A stretch of 64,000 bases of DNA from NCBI RefSeq assembly GCF_000743705.1, contig NZ_JQEZ01000004.1, positions 62,001-126,000 on the forward strand. Reading direction: 5' to 3'. Below the pieces are notes generated by a model. The model was not told the DNA's origin and did not search any database. It saw nothing but the letters and a program-made list of their open reading frames with translations. Below are positions 8,344 to 17,322 of this stretch, piece after piece. A program made the translations under genes and the position numbers. Positions within the stretch are counted from its first letter, which is position 1. Every line of letters starts with the position of its first letter. This DNA is from Ruegeria halocynthiae (lineage in GTDB: Bacteria; Pseudomonadota; Alphaproteobacteria; Rhodobacterales; Rhodobacteraceae).

Positions 8344-9327
8344 ATGACCAATATTCTTGTGACCGGAGGTGCCGGATACATCGGCTCTCATGCCTGCAAA
8401 GCATTATCGCAGGCGGGCTATACGCCGGTAACCTATGACAATTTGATCACCGGCTGGCAGGACGCGGTAAAATTCGGACCCTTTGAACAGGGCGACCTGC
8501 TGGATCGCACCCGTCTGGACGAGGTTTTCGCCAAGTACCAGCCCGCCGCCGTGATGCATTTCGCCGCCCTTAGCCAAGTGGGTGAGGCAATGTCCGAACC
8601 CGGTAAATACTGGACCAACAACGTCACCGGATCCCTGAACCTGATCGAGGCCGCCGTGGCCGCTGGCTGCCTGAACTTCGTGTTCTCATCAACCTGCGCC
8701 ACCTACGGCGAGCATGACAATGTGGTGCTGGATGAAAACACGCCGCAATTGCCACTGAACGCTTACGGAGCGTCCAAACGCGCGATCGAGGATATCTTGC
8801 GCGATTTTGAGGCCGCGCATGGGCTGAACCACGTGATCTTTCGCTATTTCAACGTGGCCGGTGCCGACCCGGACGGTGAGGTGGGTGAATTTCACCGCCC
8901 CGAAACCCATCTGGTGCCGCTGATGCTGGATGCGATTGACGGCAAGCGCGCCGGGCTGACGGTGTTCGGCACCGATTACGACACGCCCGACGGCACCTGC
9001 ATCCGCGACTATGTGCATGTCTGCGATCTGGTGGATGCGCATGTGCTGGGGCTGAACTGGCTGGAACAGGACAAAGGCAGCCGCGTGTTCAATCTGGGCA
9101 CCGGGTCGGGCTTTTCGGTGATGGATGTAATCGGCCATTCCAAAGCCGTCACCAATCGCGAGGTGCCTCATTCCATCGGACCGCGCCGGGCCGGGGATTG
9201 CACCAAGCTGGTCTCGGGCTCGGTCCGGGCCGGGCAAGAGCTGGGCTGGGCGCCGAAGCGATCAACGTTAGAGACGATGATCGGTGACGCATGGCGCTGG
9301 CACCAGAACGGTAATTACGAGAAATGA
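8344..9327 (+). CDS. galE: UDP-glucose 4-epimerase GalE
   Basis: GalE interconverts UDP-glucose and UDP-galactose with bound NAD. The 327-residue short-chain dehydrogenase-like protein has the Rossmann motif GGAGYIGSHACKAL at residues 7-20, the catalytic serine in FSSTCATYGEH, and YGASK with the catalytic Tyr and Lys, followed by RYFNVAGADPDGE. It is followed at 8 bases by a glycosyltransferase start, so it likely supplies galactose units for the same polysaccharide. Reading as a UDP-GlcNAc epimerase cannot be excluded from sequence alone. Confidence 0.93.
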   Translation: MTNILVTGGAGYIGSHACKALSQAGYTPVTYDNLITGWQDAVKFGPFEQGDLLDRTRLDEVFAKYQPAAVMHFAALSQVGEAMSEPGKYWTNNVTGSLNLIEAAVAAGCLNFVFSSTCATYGEHDNVVLDENTPQLPLNAYGASKRAIEDILRDFEAAHGLNHVIFRYFNVAGADPDGEVGEFHRPETHLVPLMLDAIDGKRAGLTVFGTDYDTPDGTCIRDYVHVCDLVDAHVLGLNWLEQDKGSRVFNLGTGSGFSVMDVIGHSKAVTNREVPHSIGPRRAGDCTKLVSGSVRAGQELGWAPKRSTLETMIGDAWRWHQNGNYEK

Positions 9328-9334
9328 GCCACTG

Positions 9335-10375
9335 GTGACCGATTTCGCAGCCGACAACCTTCCACCCATCGGATGGGTGCAAAAGTATCGGTTGCGCCTG
9401 AAACGGCGACGGCTGCTGTGGCGATCTTTTCGCAGCCGCCGTCAACTGTCCTGCCTGAACGATCAAACTGCGCAGATCAAGCCCGGCGCGATCCTGGCCT
9501 TTACCACACTGCGCAACGAAATCACCCGCCTGCCGTGGTTTTTTCGCCATTACCGGGCGCTGGGGGTGGATCATTTCCTGATTGTCGACAACGGCAGTGA
9601 TGATGGGTCTGCCGAATTTCTGCGTGATCAGCCGGATGTGTCGCTTTGGCAGACCCGCGCCAGCTATCGCGCCGCACGATATGGGCTGGATTGGCTGACA
9701 TGGCTGCAAATGCGCCATGGGCACGGCCACTGGACCCTGATGGTCGACGCTGATGAGCTGCTGATCTATCCCGACCATGACAGCCGGTCCCTGCAGGACC
9801 TGACCACAGCGCTGGATCAGCAAGGCCGCGTAGCATTTGGTGCGCTGATGCTGGATCTTTACCCCAAAGGTCCGCTGGGTGCGCAGGCCTACGACCCCGA
9901 AACGGACCCGACCACGGTTCTGGGCTGGTTCGACCCTGGTCCTTATCGGGTTCAACGGCAAAGCCCGCTGGGGAATCTCTGGGTGCAGGGCGGCGCGCGT
10001 GACCGCATGTTCTTTGCCGACCAATCCCGACATTCACCCACGTTGAACAAAATCCCACTGGTGCGGTGGTCGCGGCGCTATGCTTATGTAAATTCATGTC
10101 ATTCCGCCCTACCCCGGCAACTGAACGCGGCCTATGACGGGCCGGGTGGCACGACCCCATCGGGCGTATTGCTGCACACAAAGTTCCTGCCCGAAGTGGT
10201 CAGAAAATCCACAACTGAGAAATCGCGGCGTCAGCATTTTCACGATCCCGACCAATTTGAGACATATTACGATGCAATCACTGACCGCCCCGATATGTGG
10301 ACCACGGAATCTGTGCAGTACAGCGGCTGGTTGCCATTGCAGCAGTTGGGATTGATGGGCAAAATCGACTGGTGA
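9335..10375 (+). CDS. Glycosyltransferase family 2-like protein (PF13704 type), copy 1
   Basis: The 346-residue protein has a GT-A catalytic core: LRNEITRLPWFFRHYRALGV near residue 60, VDNGSDDGS, and the metal-binding acidic motif VDADELLIYP, then a conserved C-terminal half with NLWVQGGARDRMFF. This layout is that of the Glyco_tranf_2_4 group, in which donor and acceptor are mostly unknown. It has no signal peptide or membrane span; the N-terminus is very basic (KYRLRLKRRRLLWRSFRSRR), which could bind the inner membrane. The GTG start at 9335 lies 8 bases after galE. It is clearly paralogous to the next gene. Confidence 0.8.
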   Translation: MTDFAADNLPPIGWVQKYRLRLKRRRLLWRSFRSRRQLSCLNDQTAQIKPGAILAFTTLRNEITRLPWFFRHYRALGVDHFLIVDNGSDDGSAEFLRDQPDVSLWQTRASYRAARYGLDWLTWLQMRHGHGHWTLMVDADELLIYPDHDSRSLQDLTTALDQQGRVAFGALMLDLYPKGPLGAQAYDPETDPTTVLGWFDPGPYRVQRQSPLGNLWVQGGARDRMFFADQSRHSPTLNKIPLVRWSRRYAYVNSCHSALPRQLNAAYDGPGGTTPSGVLLHTKFLPEVVRKSTTEKSRRQHFHDPDQFETYYDAITDRPDMWTTESVQYSGWLPLQQLGLMGKIDW

Positions 10376-10524
10376 AAACACAAAAACAACGCATCGGACT
10401 AACGACTTTTAAAGGCGTTGCCTTGAAACATGCAAAGATGGCATAAAACCGCATTTGCCCGGCACCACTCTGGATTATCCAGCTCCCGGGCATGCTCGCG
10501 TAAACAAGAAGGTTGAGCGCTCGC

Positions 10525-11535
10525 GTGAGCCTGTTGGATTCATACCGGATGAGATTGCGGCGCAAGCGCCGTCTGATGCGTTGCCTGCGCAAACGGCGGG
10601 AACTGCTGTCAATCGCCGACAACACCGCCAATATCCAACGCCAGGATATCCTGTTGATTAGCGTGATCCGGAACGAGAAGATCCGCCTGCCCTATTTTCT
10701 GGAGTACTACCGCAGGCTGGGGGTCAATCATTTCCTGTTCGTTGATAACGACAGCGACGACGACACATTGGACTATCTGGCACACCAGCCGGATGTTTCA
10801 GTCTGGCTGGCCAAGACAAGTTACAAGCGGGCTGGGTTTGGTCTTGATTGGTCGAACTACCTGTTGCGCAAATACGCCCACGGACATTGGGCTCTGACAG
10901 TCGACCCCGATGAATTCTTTATCTACCCGTTCTGCGACACCCGGCCCATTCGGGCATTGACCGATTGGCTGAACGGGTGCGGTGTGCGCAGTTTCGGCAC
11001 AATGCTGATCGACATGTACCCGCGGGGAACTGTGGATGCTGAACCCTATGACGAAGGGCGCGATCCTTTCGAAATTGCCAGTTGGTTCGATGCCGGAAAC
11101 TATATGATCACAAAGAATCCGGAATATCGAAACCTGTGGATTCAAGGCGGCCCACGCGCGCGGGTATTTTTCCCGGAAAACCCCTCCAGGGCACCCGCGC
11201 TGAACAAAATCTCGCTGGTGAAATGGGATAGGCGCTATGCCTATGTCAGTTCGACCCATTCATTGCTGCCGCGCGGGCTGAACCAGGTCTATGACGAATG
11301 GGGCGGCGAAAAGACCAGCGGCGCGCTGTTGCATGCCAAACTGATCGATATCCTGGGCGACAAAGCCCAAGAGGAGCTTGCGCGCGGCCAACATTACGGC
11401 AAATCCAACGAATACCGTGCCTATGCCGAAAAGTTGGGCCACAATCCCGTTTTCTGGTGCGATCAATCCGAAAAATACATCAATTGGCGACAGCTTGAGA
11501 TTCTGGGTCTCATGTCCAAGGGAAACTGGGCATGA
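10525..11535 (+). CDS. Glycosyltransferase family 2-like protein (PF13704 type), copy 2
   Basis: The 336-residue protein shares the whole layout of the preceding gene: a basic N-terminus (YRMRLRRKRRLMRCLRKRR), IRNEKIRLPYFLEYYRRLGV, VDNDSDDDT, the acidic VDPDEFFIYP and NLWIQGGPRARVFF. The pair looks like a tandem duplication that has diverged, with likely different donor or acceptor use. I chose the GTG at 10525; an in-frame TTG at 10513 lies right at the AAGAAGG ribosome site and is less likely. It overlaps the next gene by ATGA. The 150 bases before it hold no gene I can support. Confidence 0.8.
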   Translation: MSLLDSYRMRLRRKRRLMRCLRKRRELLSIADNTANIQRQDILLISVIRNEKIRLPYFLEYYRRLGVNHFLFVDNDSDDDTLDYLAHQPDVSVWLAKTSYKRAGFGLDWSNYLLRKYAHGHWALTVDPDEFFIYPFCDTRPIRALTDWLNGCGVRSFGTMLIDMYPRGTVDAEPYDEGRDPFEIASWFDAGNYMITKNPEYRNLWIQGGPRARVFFPENPSRAPALNKISLVKWDRRYAYVSSTHSLLPRGLNQVYDEWGGEKTSGALLHAKLIDILGDKAQEELARGQHYGKSNEYRAYAEKLGHNPVFWCDQSEKYINWRQLEILGLMSKGNWA

Positions 11536-13232
11536 ACCGCCTTGGCATCGTCATGCTGGTCCACACCGCATTGCACCGGGCGGAACAGGTCGCACGTCAC
11601 TGGACGGCCTCGGGGTGCCCGGTGGTGATCCACGTGGATCAAAAGATTACAAACCAGGTGTATTCCAAATTTGTCTCGGCTTGCTCAGACGATCCGCTGA
11701 TCCGGTTTTCGGACAGGCATGTGTGCGAATGGGGCGGCTGGGGCATCGTGGCGGCAACGCAAACCGCAGCTGCGCTAATGCTTGAAACATTCCCCGATGT
11801 GCGTCACGTGTATCTGTCCTCAGGATCGTGCCTGCCCTTGCGACCGGTGCAAGAACTGATTGAGTATCTGTCCGACCGCCCCCGCGTCGATTTCATCGAA
11901 AGCGCGACCACCGCCGATGTCAGCTGGACCATTGGGGGATTGGATCAGGAACGGTTCACCCTGCAGTTTCCGTTTTCGTGGCGCAATCATCGCAAGCTGT
12001 TTGATACTTACGTGAAATTGCAACGCGCCCTGAGAATACGCCGCCGCATCCCCGAAGGGCTGACGCCGCATATGGGCAGCCAATGGTGGTGCCTGACCCG
12101 GCAGACCCTGTCAGCCATCCTTCAGGACCCCAAGCGAAAGACCTATGACCGATATTTCCGGCGGGTCTGGATTCCGGATGAAAGCTACTTTCAGACGCTG
12201 ACGCGGCTCTATTCGACTCATATCGAAAGCCGGTCTTTGACGCTGTCCAAGTTCGATTTTCAGGGTCGCCCGCACATCTTCTACGATGATCACCTTCAAT
12301 TGCTGCGCCGGTCCGACTGTTTCGTGGCCCGCAAGATCTGGCCGCAGGCAGATCGGCTGTATCAGTCCTTTCTGACCGATCAGGCGAGCGCCATGAAACC
12401 TGCCGAACCGAACCCCGGCAAGATCGACCGTATTTTTTCAAAGGCGGTCGAGCGGCGAACCCGGGGGCGCGACGGCCTGTATATGCAAAGCCGCTTTCCG
12501 CGCCACGGCAGCGAAAATGGCCTGACCTCATTTCCCTATTCGGTCTTCCAGGGCTTTACCGAACTGTTCGAGGATTTCGAACCGTGGCTGGCGGACGCCA
12601 CAGGGGCGCGGGTCCATGGGCATCTGTTCGCCCCAGATCGCGCAGAATTCGCCGGTGGCGACACGATCATCAACGGCGTGCTTAGTGATTGCGCGACGCT
12701 GCGCGACTATAATCCCACTGCTTTTGTCTCGAACCTGATTTGGAACACGCGGGGCCAGCGGCAATGTTTCCAGTTCGGGCCTGCGGACACACAGGACATC
12801 AATTGGTTCCTGGCGCGCGACAAGAACGCAAGGCTGTCCGTGATCACAGGTGCCTGGGCCATTCCCCTGTTCCGGTCGAACATGAACTTCGCCGATATTC
12901 GGATCGAGGCAGCGCGCCTGCAGCGGATCGAAACCAAACAGCTGGATATTCTGACGTCTGTCTGGACCAAAGCACAGGTTCGAACCTGGTCCCTGGCCGA
13001 GTTCATCGAATCCCCGATGGAGCCGCTGCAATCCATGATCGAAGAAATCGGGTTTAATCATCAAAGCCACCTGACCGAAGCGCCGAAAATGGTGGAGTTA
13101 TCCGGGTTCGGGCAATTCCTGCAAAACCTCAAGAACCAGGGCATGCACCCCTATTTGATGGGTGATTTCCCACCTGACGATGTGTTTGGCGCACAGATCA
13201 AACCGTTCCGGAAACCCTATCTTGTACAATAA
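11532..13232 (+). CDS. Core-2/I-branching-like glycosyltransferase (GT14 fold) with long C-terminal DUF5928-like region
   Basis: The first 300 or so residues resemble family 14 beta-xylosyl/N-acetylglucosaminyltransferases: MNRLGIVMLVHTALHRAEQV, HVDQKI, CEWGGWGIVAATQ, VYLSSGSCLPLRP, and IPDESYFQTL before the substrate-site end. Residues from about 300 to 566 form a second region that I associate with DUF5928 of Roseobacter-group proteins; it has no motif I can assign. There is no signal peptide, so it acts in the cytosol. It overlaps the preceding glycosyltransferase by ATGA and is 6 bases from the sulfotransferase. Donor sugar and acceptor are unknown. Confidence 0.75.
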   Translation: MNRLGIVMLVHTALHRAEQVARHWTASGCPVVIHVDQKITNQVYSKFVSACSDDPLIRFSDRHVCEWGGWGIVAATQTAAALMLETFPDVRHVYLSSGSCLPLRPVQELIEYLSDRPRVDFIESATTADVSWTIGGLDQERFTLQFPFSWRNHRKLFDTYVKLQRALRIRRRIPEGLTPHMGSQWWCLTRQTLSAILQDPKRKTYDRYFRRVWIPDESYFQTLTRLYSTHIESRSLTLSKFDFQGRPHIFYDDHLQLLRRSDCFVARKIWPQADRLYQSFLTDQASAMKPAEPNPGKIDRIFSKAVERRTRGRDGLYMQSRFPRHGSENGLTSFPYSVFQGFTELFEDFEPWLADATGARVHGHLFAPDRAEFAGGDTIINGVLSDCATLRDYNPTAFVSNLIWNTRGQRQCFQFGPADTQDINWFLARDKNARLSVITGAWAIPLFRSNMNFADIRIEAARLQRIETKQLDILTSVWTKAQVRTWSLAEFIESPMEPLQSMIEEIGFNHQSHLTEAPKMVELSGFGQFLQNLKNQGMHPYLMGDFPPDDVFGAQIKPFRKPYLVQ

Positions 13233-13238
13233 CTTCTC

Positions 13239-14684
13239 ATGACCACAGAATTCGACTATTTCATCGTCCTCGCCGCCATGCGCACCGGCTCGAACCTGCT
13301 TGAGGCCAACCTGAACGCGTTGGAGGGCGTCGCCTGCCATGGTGAGGCCTTTAACCCGCATTTCATCGGTCGCCTCAAATCCGACGATCTGCTGGGGGTT
13401 TCGATCGCGGAACGCGACAATGATCCGTCCCGGTTGATTCAGGCAATACGCGCGGCCCCGGGTGATCTGAACGGGTTTCGGTTTTTTCAGGGCCATGATC
13501 CCCGTGTGTTAGAGCCTGCTTTGGCCGATCCTCGCTGTGCCAAGATCATTCTGACGCGCAATCCGCTGGACAGCTATGTGTCGTTGAAAATCGCGCGGGA
13601 AACCAAGCAATGGCAGTTGAAGAACATCAAACGTCGACGCGAGGCGCAGATTGAATTCGACGCCCACGAATTCGAGGCGTATCTGGAACAGCAACAGCAG
13701 TTCCAATTGCTGCTGCTGCACAGCCTTCAGTCGTCGGGGCAGACAGGGTTTTACATCTCATACGACGATCTGAACCGTCTGGACACGCTGAATGGGCTGG
13801 CCGAATGGCTGGGCGTACCGGCGCGGCTGTCCTCGCTTGACGATACGCTAAAGCCGCAGAATCCCGAACCCGCGCTGTCCAAAGTGACAAACCCCGACGA
13901 GATGGAGCAGGCGCTGTCACGGATCGACAGCTTCAATCTGCACCGCACGCCAAATCTGGAACCCCGGCGCGGACCGGCAGTTGGCAGCTATGTCGCGGCC
14001 GCCAAAACGCCACTGATTTATATGCCTCTGCGCGGTGGCGCCGAGGGGCCGGTGACCCGGTGGCTGGCTGATCTGGACGCTGTCAGTACAGATAAGCTGT
14101 CGACCAATCAGAACCGCAAACAGATGCGGAACTGGCTTCGCGACCACCCCGGACATAAGAAATTCACGGTGCTACGCCATCCTCTGGCGCGGGCGCATAC
14201 GGCGTTCTGCACCTATATTCTAAGCACGGAACCCGGCGCTTACCTCAAGATCCGCAATATGCTGCGCAACAGGTTCAAACTGCCGATCCCCGGACAACTG
14301 CGCAAAGACAATTACCCGGTCGAACAGCATTATGAGGCGTTTTCTGCCTTTTTGGTGTTTCTACGCCAGAATCTGGCCGGTCAAACGCCGGTCCGGGTGG
14401 ATGGAGTCTGGTCCAGTCAAGCGCAGGTGCTTGAGGGGATGTCCGGCTTTGCGATGCCCGATCTGATCCTGCACGAAGAAGAAGCCGCAACAGCCCTTAG
14501 GGATCTGGCACATCGGCTGGGGCATGACGCGCCGCCCGCTTTGGGCAAGGTCGCGCCAGACACCTCGTATACGCTGAGCGACATTTACGACGAAAAGCTG
14601 GAGGCGCTGGCCGCCGAGGCGTATCAGCGCGACTATTTGCAGTTTGGGTTCGGGGATTGGAATCCGCTTACGGGCGCACCGTGA
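13239..14684 (+). CDS. Two-domain sulfotransferase (two PAPS-binding halves)
   Basis: The 481-residue protein appears to carry two sulfotransferase units. Residues 10-180 have the 5'-phosphosulfate loop (RTGSNLLEANL at 15-25) and 3'-phosphate motif LTRNPLDSYVSL at 105-116, as in Stf0/NodH-type enzymes. Residues 255-480 have MPLRGGAEGP near 262 and VLRHPLARAHTAF at 311-323, like the carbohydrate sulfotransferase family PF03567. PAPS-dependent sulfation of a glycan is the likely activity. It closes the glycosyltransferase block and meets the L,D-transpeptidase tail to tail with a 17-base overlap. The second half might be a degenerate acceptor-binding domain; its loop is not canonical. Confidence 0.75.
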   Translation: MTTEFDYFIVLAAMRTGSNLLEANLNALEGVACHGEAFNPHFIGRLKSDDLLGVSIAERDNDPSRLIQAIRAAPGDLNGFRFFQGHDPRVLEPALADPRCAKIILTRNPLDSYVSLKIARETKQWQLKNIKRRREAQIEFDAHEFEAYLEQQQQFQLLLLHSLQSSGQTGFYISYDDLNRLDTLNGLAEWLGVPARLSSLDDTLKPQNPEPALSKVTNPDEMEQALSRIDSFNLHRTPNLEPRRGPAVGSYVAAAKTPLIYMPLRGGAEGPVTRWLADLDAVSTDKLSTNQNRKQMRNWLRDHPGHKKFTVLRHPLARAHTAFCTYILSTEPGAYLKIRNMLRNRFKLPIPGQLRKDNYPVEQHYEAFSAFLVFLRQNLAGQTPVRVDGVWSSQAQVLEGMSGFAMPDLILHEEEAATALRDLAHRLGHDAPPALGKVAPDTSYTLSDIYDEKLEALAAEAYQRDYLQFGFGDWNPLTGAP

Positions 14685-15186
14685 TCAGCGTGCCCCGGTT
14701 CACCATCGCATAGATCTCTTCTATCTCTTCGTTCTTGACGGCGATACAACCTGCGGTCCAGTCCGGCGTCTTTTTGGCGCGCTTCACCTCTGACCGCGAT
14801 TTCGGTTCACCATGAATGAAGATGTCACCACCTGGGTCGACACCGGCCGCCTTGGCCTGGGCGATATCCTGCGAGTTCGGGTAGGAAATTCCCAACGACA
14901 GGTGATACCGGCTGTTGGGGTTGCGACGGTCGATCAGATAGCTGCCCTCGGGCGTGCGGCCATCACCGCGCTTGGTCTTGGTGCCATTCGGCGCAAAACC
15001 CAGTTTGACCGAGTATTCCTTGAGAATTCGCTCGTTATGCAGAAGGTAAAGCTTCCGCGCGCCTTTGTTGATGACCATCGAGGTCACCTCGGGGCCTTCG
15101 TAAGTCAGAAATCTGGGGCTGGCTGAGGCACATGCCGAAACGCTCAGCGTTGCCATGGCACCCAATCCAAATGCTCGACGATCCAT
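14668..15186 (-). CDS. L,D-transpeptidase (YkuD) family protein, exported
   Basis: YkuD enzymes make 3-3 peptidoglycan crosslinks or attach proteins to the wall through a catalytic cysteine. The 172-residue protein has IFIHGEP followed by WTAGCIAVKN, the family's His and Cys sites. The N-terminus MDRRAFGLGAMATLSVSAC combines a twin-arginine-like start with a lipobox-like VSAC, so it is probably an exported, perhaps Tat-dependent, lipoprotein in the periplasm. I start at the ATG at 15186 with AGCAGG upstream; a GTG two codons earlier is possible. Confidence 0.85.
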   Translation of the reverse strand: MDRRAFGLGAMATLSVSACASASPRFLTYEGPEVTSMVINKGARKLYLLHNERILKEYSVKLGFAPNGTKTKRGDGRTPEGSYLIDRRNPNSRYHLSLGISYPNSQDIAQAKAAGVDPGGDIFIHGEPKSRSEVKRAKKTPDWTAGCIAVKNEEIEEIYAMVNRGTLITVRP

Positions 15187-15247
15187 GTTCACTGCCTGCT
15201 ACTGCTCTTTTTTTTAGCTATTATGCCAGAAATCCGAAAAACTGAAA

Positions 15248-16033
15248 TCACTTTTTGATGTATTGTGGATCCGTCAGACGGCGCTCGATCGACTCGAGCC
15301 GCTCCAGCACCTCGTCGCGGTAGGCGTCGGTTTTCACCTCATCCTCGGCATGGTGCGCGTCCTGCATCGAGTTCACGATCAGACCGACCAGCAGGTTCAC
15401 CACCGCAAAGGTGGTGACCATGATGAAGGGCACAAAGAACAGCCAGGCATAGGGGTACACCTCCATCACGGGGCGCACGATGCCCATGGACCAGCTTTCC
15501 AGCGTCATGATCTGAAACAGCGTATAGGCCGATAGGCCCAGATCGCCGAACCAATCAGGGAACGTGCCCGAGAACAGCTTGGTCGAGATCACCGCGCCAA
15601 TATAGAACAGGATCGCCATCAACAGGAACACGCTGGCCATACCCGGCAAGGCCGAGATAAAGCCCTCGACCACCCGGCGCAGACGCGGCGCAACCGAAAT
15701 GACGCGCAACACCCGCAGAATACGCAGCGCCCGCAACACCGAAAGACCGGCCCCACCGGGCACCAAAGCGATGCCGACAATCACGAAATCGAAAATATTC
15801 CAGCCATTTGTGAAAAACCGGCGCCCATTGGCCACCAGTTTCATCCCGATCTCAGCCACGAAGATGGTCAGGCAAAGGCTGTCCAGCGTTACGATCAGGG
15901 GGCCGATGCTGTCCATCAGGGTTGGCGATGTCTCCATCCCCAGCAAAACGGCGTTGAAAATGATGACACCGGTGATGAAGCGCCCAAACGAGGGGCTTTC
16001 GATGATGGCCAGCAGGCGCTGAGTGAACCCCAT
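15248..16033 (-). CDS. Voltage-gated sodium channel of the bacterial NaChBac/NavSp family
   Basis: The 261-residue protein has six transmembrane segments. S4 is at about 96-120 with arginines at 101, 104, 107 and 110, every third residue as in voltage sensors. The pore loop has the selectivity filter TLESWSM at 177-183, the BacNav signature that favours Na+ over Ca2+. The soluble tail (EVLERLESIERRL) can form the tetrameric coiled coil. The ATG at 16033 has AGGAGA 8 bases upstream. An ATG at 16057, overlapping the preceding gene's stop, would add 8 residues and cannot be excluded. It works in the inner membrane, perhaps in excitability, motility or pH response. Confidence 0.92.
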   Translation of the reverse strand: MGFTQRLLAIIESPSFGRFITGVIIFNAVLLGMETSPTLMDSIGPLIVTLDSLCLTIFVAEIGMKLVANGRRFFTNGWNIFDFVIVGIALVPGGAGLSVLRALRILRVLRVISVAPRLRRVVEGFISALPGMASVFLLMAILFYIGAVISTKLFSGTFPDWFGDLGLSAYTLFQIMTLESWSMGIVRPVMEVYPYAWLFFVPFIMVTTFAVVNLLVGLIVNSMQDAHHAEDEVKTDAYRDEVLERLESIERRLTDPQYIKK

Positions 16034-16053
16034 TCTGATACTCTCCTGTCTGC

Positions 16054-17283
16054 TCATGATGCGGGCTCCAGCACAAACCGCGCGGCAAGTTCCGTGTGTG
16101 ACGACCACCGAAATTGGTCGACCACCTGGACCCATTCAAGGGTGTAGCCTGCATTAACCAGTGTTTTTGCATCCCGCGCAAAGGTGACCGGATTGCACGA
16201 GACATAGGCGATCACCGGGCGCAGCGCCTTGGCCAATTCAGCCACCTGCGCCTCGGCCCCGGCGCGGGGCGGGTCCAGCACAACGGCGTCAAAAGATTTC
16301 AGCTCATCCGGCATCAAGGGGCGGCGGAACAGATCGCGCGCCTCGGGCGTGACCCGTTTCAGGCCCTGCGCCCGCCGCCAGCCCTGATCCAGCGCCTGCG
16401 TCATGGCAGCTTCGCCCTCAACCGCGTGAACCTCTGCGGATTGAGCCAGCGGCAGCGAGAAGGTTCCGCTGCCGGCAAACAGATCGGCAACGCGCCTGGC
16501 ACCCTGTGTTGCCTGCAAAACTGCCTGTAACAGAGCCTGTTCTCCGTCCTTCGTCGCCTGCAGGAACGCACCCGGAGGCGGCACAACCCCGGCCAGACCA
16601 AAGCGTTGAACCGGAGGTTGACGCATGGCGATCACCTCTCCGTCCCAGCTAAGCCGGGCAAGGCCGTGTTGTTCAGTTGCCTGCCCAAGGGTCAGCTCCA
16701 GCGGGCCGTCCAGTGGTTTGCCGCCTGTGACGGCCACATCCAAACCACCTTCGGACAGAGTCAACGTCACCGCCAGCACGCCCTTGCGGCTGCCGCCCAA
16801 TAGGGCCAGCGCCTCGGCCACCGGGATGGCGGCGATCAGGGCGGGGTCCAGCAGGTGGCAATCGGGGATTTCAGTGATTGTATCCGACGCACGCCCGTGA
16901 AACCCGGCCAGGGTGCCCTTTTTCGTCCGCCGCACGGCGATGGTTGCCCGGCGGCGCGAACGTTCGGGCGAGGTGTGGATCGGCCGCATCTGCGCCTTTA
17001 GCCCCTGCGCAGCCAGCGCGTTGCGCACCACATCGACCTTCCAATCGGCAACAAAATCATCCGCGGCGTGCTGCAACTGGCAACCGCCGCAGGCCTTATA
17101 GTGACGGCAAGGGGCCTTGATCCGCTGATCCGAAGGCGTCTCGACCCGGATATCGCTTAGAAACTGGCCCAGTAACGTCCCGCTGACCACCTCACCCGGC
17201 AGGGTGCGCGGCGCATAGACAGGGCCATCGGCGATGCCGTCGCCCTGATGGCCCAGACGGGTTATGGTGAACTGCTGCGTCAT
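16054..17283 (-). CDS. Class I SAM-dependent RNA uracil-C5 methyltransferase (RlmD/TrmA/RlmC family)
   Basis: These enzymes methylate uracil at C5 in 23S rRNA or tRNA. The 409-residue protein has an N-terminal TRAM-like region (FTITRLGHQGDGIADGPVYA), an iron-sulfur cluster motif CRHYKACGGCQLQH near residue 60, the SAM-binding DLFAGSGTFSLPLA near residue 265, and the catalytic YVSCNPVTFARD near 360, where Cys attacks C6 of uracil. The cluster cysteines suggest RlmD- or RlmC-type rather than TrmA. It overlaps a possible start of the sodium channel gene, so the two may be cotranscribed by read-through. Confidence 0.85.
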   Translation of the reverse strand: MTQQFTITRLGHQGDGIADGPVYAPRTLPGEVVSGTLLGQFLSDIRVETPSDQRIKAPCRHYKACGGCQLQHAADDFVADWKVDVVRNALAAQGLKAQMRPIHTSPERSRRRATIAVRRTKKGTLAGFHGRASDTITEIPDCHLLDPALIAAIPVAEALALLGGSRKGVLAVTLTLSEGGLDVAVTGGKPLDGPLELTLGQATEQHGLARLSWDGEVIAMRQPPVQRFGLAGVVPPPGAFLQATKDGEQALLQAVLQATQGARRVADLFAGSGTFSLPLAQSAEVHAVEGEAAMTQALDQGWRRAQGLKRVTPEARDLFRRPLMPDELKSFDAVVLDPPRAGAEAQVAELAKALRPVIAYVSCNPVTFARDAKTLVNAGYTLEWVQVVDQFRWSSHTELAARFVLEPAS

Positions 17284-17322
17284 GACGCGCCTGATACCCG
17301 GGGTTGGCCTGCAACAAAACCC

